From Desulfotignum sp. (GTDB lineage: Bacteria; Desulfobacterota; Desulfobacteria; Desulfobacterales; Desulfobacteraceae), in assembly GCA_021737445.1 (NCBI GenBank), contig JAIPDY010000104.1, positions 1 through 10,384 on the forward strand: 10,384 nt of DNA. Reading direction: 5' to 3'. Under the pieces are notes generated by a model. The model ran no database searches. It saw only the letters and a list, made by a program, of their open reading frames with translations, and had not been told where the DNA came from. The translations under genes and the position numbers were made by a program. Of this stretch, positions 6,700 to 10,384 are shown piece after piece. Every line of letters starts with the position of its first letter. The first letter of the stretch is position 1.

Positions 6700-8423
6700 G
6701 ACAAAACTTCCTCGATCCTGATTCGATACGTTTTTCGAAGATCTTTCAAAATAGCGGCCACTTTTTTCCTGTCTTTCGACCCATAGCTGATTGTCATTCG
6801 TTCCTTGTCAACTTCAACAGGGCATTTTCCCTTGACCAGTGCCTGGGTGAATATTTCAAGGATATGCCCCTTCTGAAAATAGAGGGTCACAAATGTCTTC
6901 TGTTTTATAACCACCTGTTCTTTGACGACCGGTTTTTGTTTTTTCGCGGCTTGTTTTAGGTATCTGCTGGTAATTGCCTTTGGAGGCGGTGACAGTTTTG
7001 TGGTGGCATGCCTGATTTCAACCGGTGCCCGGGCTGCAATTTCCAGTTTTTCCAGCACCCTTTCAGGGGAACTGATAAGACAAAGATCTTTGGTAATTTT
7101 TTTTACCAGAAAATCATTGGCGAACAAGGGTGGTGATTTTCCTTCCAAAAGCCCGCAGGTGTCATACAGAACAAATACGTCGGACCGCCCTGCCCATTCT
7201 GAAAGCTCTGTGCCAATATTTTGCGGCAGCGGGGCTGCGCTGATACTGGCTAAAAATTTTTTTACATCAAATTCATCGTTTTCAACCATGAAGTCTATGA
7301 TGCGTTTTTGGTCCAGCTTCATGACACAGATTTTATCCTCTGACATCATCTGGCCAAAGGGGCTGAGGCGGTGAATCATATTGGCCGGATAGCTGGCTGA
7401 TTCGATGTGGATCTCGTGATTTGGCAATATGGTTACCTTTGGCTCGGCAACGGCACCGTTAATAAACCGGATGAACCTGTCGGTCACTTTGAATCCCTTG
7501 ACCTGTCCCATGGAAGGAAAAATGTCCGCCTGCTGTTTTTTTTCGTAAACCAGTTCCACATACCCCATGCACAAGGGGATATATTCCAGGAACCGTTCAA
7601 TATACCGGCCCTCCACCCGCTCAAAAGCATCCGGATCCATTGGTTTCACTGTTGGCTCATGACCACCATATTTTGTTTCATAAAAATTGCAGTAACGCCC
7701 TTTTTTTTCGTCATGTTTATATTTGTATCTTGGCTTTTTTGGAATAAGAAAATAAGGATCAAGATCTTTCAACCGCCGGATTAATGAAGCGGTTGAATAC
7801 CAGACACCGGGTGTATAGTGTTTCAGGTGATCGAATATTTTTCTTCTGATTTTTCCGAAATCAAGAAACGGCATCACCCCGGTTGCACACCCCCAGGTGC
7901 TGAACCGGTCAAGTTTGCTCAGGGCTCTGGTTGAATAGAATTCATTTCTGCTGTTTGAGTAGGAATCAACCAGAGTGTCAAAGATCATCTGCTCCTGCTC
8001 CTGGAGGCTTTTTTTTACAAATGCATTGTAAATTTCTTTATTGAATTCAATATAATTATCCGGGAAAGACGGGCTGTGACTGGTGTAACCGGCATACTCC
8101 CCTTTGGTATCATAGTCAATAAATTTCAGACGCAAGGCCAGATCGTCAATAAAATCGATCCAGTCCGATTCCCCGTATTCCTCCACATCCGAGATGGCAA
8201 AAGGATCTGAAATCAATTTGGCCAGCCGTTTGAGATCCTGTTTGGAAAGTGTGTTTTCCCGCACTGACCGCTTCACTGTCCGGTTGCTGATATAGTTGTC
8301 AAACAGATGGAGATCTTTTCTCAGATCCGGTACATGGTTCTCGATATCGATCAATTCTGTTTCATCAAGCTGTTCTGCGTGTTTTTCAGGCAATGTCGTT
8401 TTTTTCATGTCTGTCATACTCAT
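6696..8423 (-). CDS. XPB-associated protein with Helicase_C_3 (XPB/Ssl2 N-terminal-like) domain
   Basis: 575-aa cytoplasmic protein. Residues ~328-460 resemble the helicase-associated XPB/Ssl2 N-terminal domain (Helicase_C_3): a beta start at VTILPNHEIHIES, the helix RLSPFGQMMSEDKICVMKL, FLASISAAPLPQNIGTELSEW (pieces: SAAPLPQNI, ELSEWAGR), then a beta-alpha end DLCLISSPERVLEKLE. The PLPQN..W signature is typical of that family. The N-terminal ~320 residues are helical and winged-helix-like (for example VWYSTASLIRRLKDLDPYFLIP at 207-228). A basic linker (about 478-510) leads to a small beta-alpha C-terminal domain. Proteins of this type lie next to the XPB gene in mycobacteria (Rv0862c beside ercc3), from which I infer a helicase partner. 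No clear Shine-Dalgarno precedes the ATG at 8423 (nor the in-frame ATGs at 8417 and 8408); with only 17 bp to the previous stop, translation probably depends on coupling. Four runs of eight A residues on the coding strand encode Lys-rich stretches. Confidence 0.85.
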   Translation of the reverse strand: MSMTDMKKTTLPEKHAEQLDETELIDIENHVPDLRKDLHLFDNYISNRTVKRSVRENTLSKQDLKRLAKLISDPFAISDVEEYGESDWIDFIDDLALRLKFIDYDTKGEYAGYTSHSPSFPDNYIEFNKEIYNAFVKKSLQEQEQMIFDTLVDSYSNSRNEFYSTRALSKLDRFSTWGCATGVMPFLDFGKIRRKIFDHLKHYTPGVWYSTASLIRRLKDLDPYFLIPKKPRYKYKHDEKKGRYCNFYETKYGGHEPTVKPMDPDAFERVEGRYIERFLEYIPLCMGYVELVYEKKQQADIFPSMGQVKGFKVTDRFIRFINGAVAEPKVTILPNHEIHIESASYPANMIHRLSPFGQMMSEDKICVMKLDQKRIIDFMVENDEFDVKKFLASISAAPLPQNIGTELSEWAGRSDVFVLYDTCGLLEGKSPPLFANDFLVKKITKDLCLISSPERVLEKLEIAARAPVEIRHATTKLSPPPKAITSRYLKQAAKKQKPVVKEQVVIKQKTFVTLYFQKGHILEIFTQALVKGKCPVEVDKERMTISYGSKDRKKVAAILKDLRKTYRIRIEEVLS

Positions 8424-8439
8424 GGAAATGTGGGCTGAT

Positions 8440-9822
8440 TTAAGGTGTCACGCGTTTCACGGCAAATCCTTGTTGAACCACTGCTTTTTCAATCATGTTT
8501 TCCAGCCCCTTTGGAAAGGCGATAAATCCATTGGGCAGAAAAAGGACATCTTCATTGGATAACGCTTTCTCAAGGGATGCTTTTAAACCAATGTGTTTGA
8601 TTTGTGCAACCAGCAGATTCCTGTTAATAATCTCCTTTCCCCAGTTTTTTTCAAGTTGTTGAAACAAATGCTTGAATTCGGGTAAATGATTGATCAATCG
8701 GAAAAACCATGGTGTATCCCTGATGTCATCCAGATACCGGCCCATCATTACCGGATCCGGCGCTGCAAAAATCTTTTTGTTTTCCACCCTGAACCTTGCA
8801 ATTTTCGAAAACTGGGCCAGCACAGTCAAAGGAATTTTTTTGAAATCAATACAGGCTTTATCAGGATCTGTGACATAGTGTTTTTCAAAAGTGTCCCCGG
8901 AAGGCTCGCTCGTGTGACGGATAAGGCGGTAACAGGTGCCGGTTTCAAAGGATGCCGTTTCCAGAATTCCCATTTCCCATCCCAGACGGCAGACCCGGTC
9001 GATATCCGGCTTTTTTCTGAAATTACAGAACAGATCCAAAGCCGGTTCCAGTTGCTCCGGATCGATCCATTCATCCGGTTTTAAGCTGGAAAAAAGCACC
9101 TTCAGAGCCGACAGGCAGTCAAAAGAATATAGATGCGCAGCAACCCCCATATCTTTTGCAGCTTCTGTTTTCCACTGCCGGTACTGCCATGATTCTAAAT
9201 TGCCGATACTAAAGGAACTGTCCCCGATCTTCAAACATCCGTCTTGATCAATATTAAAGGAGCTGTCTTGTTTGAGCGGTTTCCCGTCCGGGCGGCTGAT
9301 GCCAGCAAGCAATTTTCGAATCCGGTCTTCCGAAATGATCCCCTTTTGGTCTGATTTTAAGGGATGTTCCAACATAGCGGGCAGATGCGCCTGGAATTCA
9401 ACGGGAACAAGCAGGCAGATTCTTTCCATTTTGGTTTTTTTATTAAGTTTGTCCGGCCCTTCGCAAAATGCCAGAAGTCCTTTCCGGATAAACCTTTGTT
9501 TGATATCTTGAAACAGTTTTTGGTACCGCTGGGTAAATGTGCCGTATTTATACCCCTCTTGATTACTGATCCGTGTAAAGGCGGAAATATCAACCGGTTC
9601 ATTCAGCGCCAACAGAAAATGAAGCATCAAGATTTCTTTCCGGGTTAAACTGTTCAATGCACTTTTCAGCCCCACATCAGAAGTGATCAAGGTTTCAACA
9701 ATTTCAGGCGATGCGGACCGGGGGGATGAAAACTTACGAAACTTGCAGATGGCCTTGACATCGGTCTGTGTCAATTCATCCCTGCACATTTTTTTTATAA
9801 TATCAGCCTGTTTCACATCCAT
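8440..9822 (-). CDS. Unrecognised protein, first gene of the XPB operon; possible helicase-associated winged-helix protein
   Basis: A 460-aa soluble protein that I do not confidently place in a named family. The N-terminal ~150 residues look like those of helicase-associated proteins: helix-rich start, LNSLTRKEILMLHFLLAL (58-73), a winged-helix-like second unit ending in FIRKGLLAF (111-119), then a short strand LLVPVEF before the chain continues. The middle (about 205-310) holds YSFDCLSALKVLFSSL and GWEMGILE, again helix-turn-helix-like. The C-terminus (about 330-460) has FRVENKKIFAAPDPVMMGRYLDDI, then a DVLFLPNGFIAFP strand pair and a final helix, which could be a diverged copy of the Helicase_C_3 fold seen in the next gene. 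No nuclease, ATPase or membrane motif is visible. Together with the 575-aa protein it may represent a split form of the single ~750-aa partner found in actinobacteria; that is inference. The start is ATG 9822 or GTG 9816 (see the RBS entry). Confidence 0.75.
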   Translation of the reverse strand: MDVKQADIIKKMCRDELTQTDVKAICKFRKFSSPRSASPEIVETLITSDVGLKSALNSLTRKEILMLHFLLALNEPVDISAFTRISNQEGYKYGTFTQRYQKLFQDIKQRFIRKGLLAFCEGPDKLNKKTKMERICLLVPVEFQAHLPAMLEHPLKSDQKGIISEDRIRKLLAGISRPDGKPLKQDSSFNIDQDGCLKIGDSSFSIGNLESWQYRQWKTEAAKDMGVAAHLYSFDCLSALKVLFSSLKPDEWIDPEQLEPALDLFCNFRKKPDIDRVCRLGWEMGILETASFETGTCYRLIRHTSEPSGDTFEKHYVTDPDKACIDFKKIPLTVLAQFSKIARFRVENKKIFAAPDPVMMGRYLDDIRDTPWFFRLINHLPEFKHLFQQLEKNWGKEIINRNLLVAQIKHIGLKASLEKALSNEDVLFLPNGFIAFPKGLENMIEKAVVQQGFAVKRVTP

Positions 9823-9824
9823 AA

Positions 9825-9830
9825 CCTCCC
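9825..9830 (-). promoter_or_regulatory. Strong ribosome binding site that leaves the 460-aa gene start ambiguous
   Basis: GGGAGG, within AAAGGGAGGTT on the minus strand, lies only 2 nt before the ATG at 9822. It is 8 nt before an in-frame GTG at 9816 (codon 3). The optimum spacing is about 5-9 nt, so the GTG is a realistic true start, shortening the protein by two residues. Confidence 0.65.
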
Positions 9831-9887
9831 TTTAATGGATTCGGATCTGCATACCCATCTGGCTTTCTAAATTGAAATTCCATGAGC

Positions 9888-9916
9888 TTTTTATCCAATC
9901 TTTATGAGTTTTGCAA
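9888..9916 (-). promoter_or_regulatory. Probable promoter of the three-gene XPB operon
   Basis: On the minus strand TTGCAA (9916-9911) is followed after exactly 17 bp by TAAAAA (9893-9888), 4 of 6 matches to TATAAT. Predicted start near 9881 gives a leader of about 60 nt before the ATG at 9822. It is the only well-spaced pair I found between this operon and the divergent methyltransferase gene. Confidence 0.4.
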
Positions 9917-9977
9917 CCCTTCCTGTGCGTTGGCCCTGTACAACACATCAAGAAATATGTTTTTTTTTAAAAAAATG

Positions 9978-9986
9978 TGCTATGAC
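9978..9986 (+). promoter_or_regulatory. Possible extended -10 element for the methyltransferase gene
   Basis: TGC-TATGAC at 9978-9986 fits an extended -10. No good -35 hexamer is present; an AT-tract of nine T followed by seven A (about 9960-9975) lies just upstream and could act as an UP-like or bent element. Predicted start would fall near 9993, inside or next to the palindrome at 9995-10008. Confidence 0.3.
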
Positions 9987-9994
9987 TTTTATCT

Positions 9995-10008
9995 GGCTGA
10001 ATTCAGCC
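9995..10008. repeat. Perfect 14-bp palindrome, operator-like
   Basis: GGCTGAATTCAGCC is a perfect palindrome. It lies at the predicted transcription start of the methyltransferase gene, a classical repressor position. Regulator unknown. Confidence 0.45.
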
Positions 10009-10018
10009 TGACACAGGA

Positions 10019-10040
10019 TGAAATTATCACTGAAATTATC
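10019..10040. repeat. Two direct copies of TGAAATTATC, 12-bp period
   Basis: TGAAATTATC occurs at 10019-10028 and again at 10031-10040, separated by AC. The copies lie in the leader of the methyltransferase gene, just before its ribosome binding site. They may be a regulator site or a small duplication. Confidence 0.45.
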
Positions 10041-10058
10041 CATTAGGAAGGATGGCAT

Positions 10059-10274
10059 ATGACTCAAGAAATGGGAAAAACCCCAAAAGGGGCCGGCAAG
10101 AGCAGTTTTGAATTGATTGATTTGAAAAAATTCTCCGATGTTCTGCCGGTAAAGCCCGGATCGGTTGTCCTGGATCTGGCCTGCGGCAGAGGGGATTATT
10201 CTGTTTTTTTCTCTGATATCGTCGGAGAGCAGGGGATAGTCTATGCACGGGTGCATTCCCTTTTAGTTGCATAA
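10059..10274 (+). pseudogene. Class I SAM-dependent methyltransferase, 3' part lost
   Basis: The ATG at 10059 is preceded by GAAGGA at 6 nt spacing. The first ~62 codons look like the start of a class I SAM methyltransferase: a KSSFELID stretch (14-21), then SVVLDLACGRGDYSVFF (35-51) with SAM-binding motif I DLACGRG. In relatives the strand after GxVYA continues with an acidic residue that binds the SAM ribose (VYAVD). Here the frame instead reads VYARVHSLLVA and stops at 10272-10274, giving 71 aa where ~190-250 would be expected. None of the remaining frames to the window end resumes the family pattern. The most likely cause is insertion of foreign DNA at about 10246. The product could not be an active methyltransferase. 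It is divergent from the XPB operon, with 236 bp between starts. Confidence 0.75.
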
Positions 10275-10384
10275 GCAAAGTGACCGAAATTGTTTAAAGA
10301 TATTATTAATCAAGATGTTCCATCTCCCAGAAAGAAGCTGACTTCTTAAAAACAGCATTGATTCTGATGTTTCCGGTTTCCAGA
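10246..10384. mobile_element. Possible terminal part of an insertion element interrupting the methyltransferase gene
   Basis: Family similarity of the methyltransferase stops abruptly near 10245. From there to the window end the DNA has a different character: about 60 bp without coding pattern, then an opposite-strand frame ending at 10306. A transposase stop codon close to one element end is a usual insertion-sequence layout. At the junction lies TGCAC-GG-GTGCA (10244-10255). The other end, terminal inverted repeat and target duplication lie outside the window, so the family is not assigned. Confidence 0.4.
10306..10384 (-). CDS. C-terminal end of an unidentified protein (transposase candidate), partial
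   Basis: An open minus-strand frame enters from the right edge and ends with TAA at 10308-10306. The visible 25 residues (LETGNIRINAVFKKSASF, then WEMEHLD) are too few to name a family. Position inside the sequence that interrupts the methyltransferase gene suggests a transposase C-terminus, but it may be a chance frame. Confidence 0.3.
   Translation of the reverse strand, partial: LETGNIRINAVFKKSASFWEMEHLD

Noticed and set aside
5002..9822. Known named defence system (for example DISARM, BREX or Zorya)
   Set aside because: None of the signature nuclease, methylase, phosphatase or motor-protein genes of those systems is present; only an XPB-type helicase and its probable partners are seen.
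10036..10278. Minus-strand frame over the methyltransferase start and junction
   Set aside because: It needs a TTG start, spans both the intact methyltransferase coding part and the foreign-looking DNA, and shows no family pattern.

Overview
The window looks like chromosomal DNA of a Gram-negative, sulfate-reducer-like deltaproteobacterium (Desulfobacterales is my best guess). The reasons are mixed base composition, sigma70-like promoters, a VC1184-type cysteine desulfurase-like enzyme, an HDOD/GAF/GGDEF signalling protein, and a rare bacterial XPB helicase. The taxonomic guess is an inference from protein style, not from a marker gene.

Left part (1-4139), ordinary housekeeping and signalling genes: the 3' end of a PLP-dependent aminotransferase class V / cysteine desulfurase-like gene (+) runs tail-to-tail into a large HDOD-GAF-degenerate GGDEF protein (-). 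A membrane-anchored PlsC-type acyltransferase (+) is divergent from it and has a good sigma70 promoter.

Middle and right part (4140-9822): after a 205-bp intergenic region with a near-perfect 37-bp palindrome comes a CvfB-like S1/winged-helix RNA-binding protein (+). It lacks the usual first S1 domain. Its last 33 bp overlap, tail-to-tail, the end of a three-gene minus-strand operon: an unrecognised 460-aa protein with helical/winged-helix-like segments, then a 575-aa protein carrying an XPB/Ssl2 N-terminal (Helicase_C_3) type domain, then a complete XPB/ERCC3-family DNA helicase (Walker A, DEVH, RED motif, motif VI). The last two genes share a GTGA overlap and the first two are 17 bp apart, so all three are probably co-expressed from a promoter near 9888-9916. 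This operon is the most interesting content of the window: a bacterial XPB module with two dedicated accessory proteins and no visible Bax1-type nuclease. Its biological role (repair, transcription-coupled processing or defence) cannot be read from the sequence.

Right edge (9823-10384): a divergent class I SAM methyltransferase gene starts normally with its SAM-binding motif I but leaves the family pattern abruptly after about 62 codons. The following ~140 bp contain a minus-strand reading frame ending at 10306 and look like the terminal part of an insertion element that broke the gene. The element itself runs off the window. There is no gene-free stretch above 300 bp, and I saw no rRNA, tRNA or CRISPR array.
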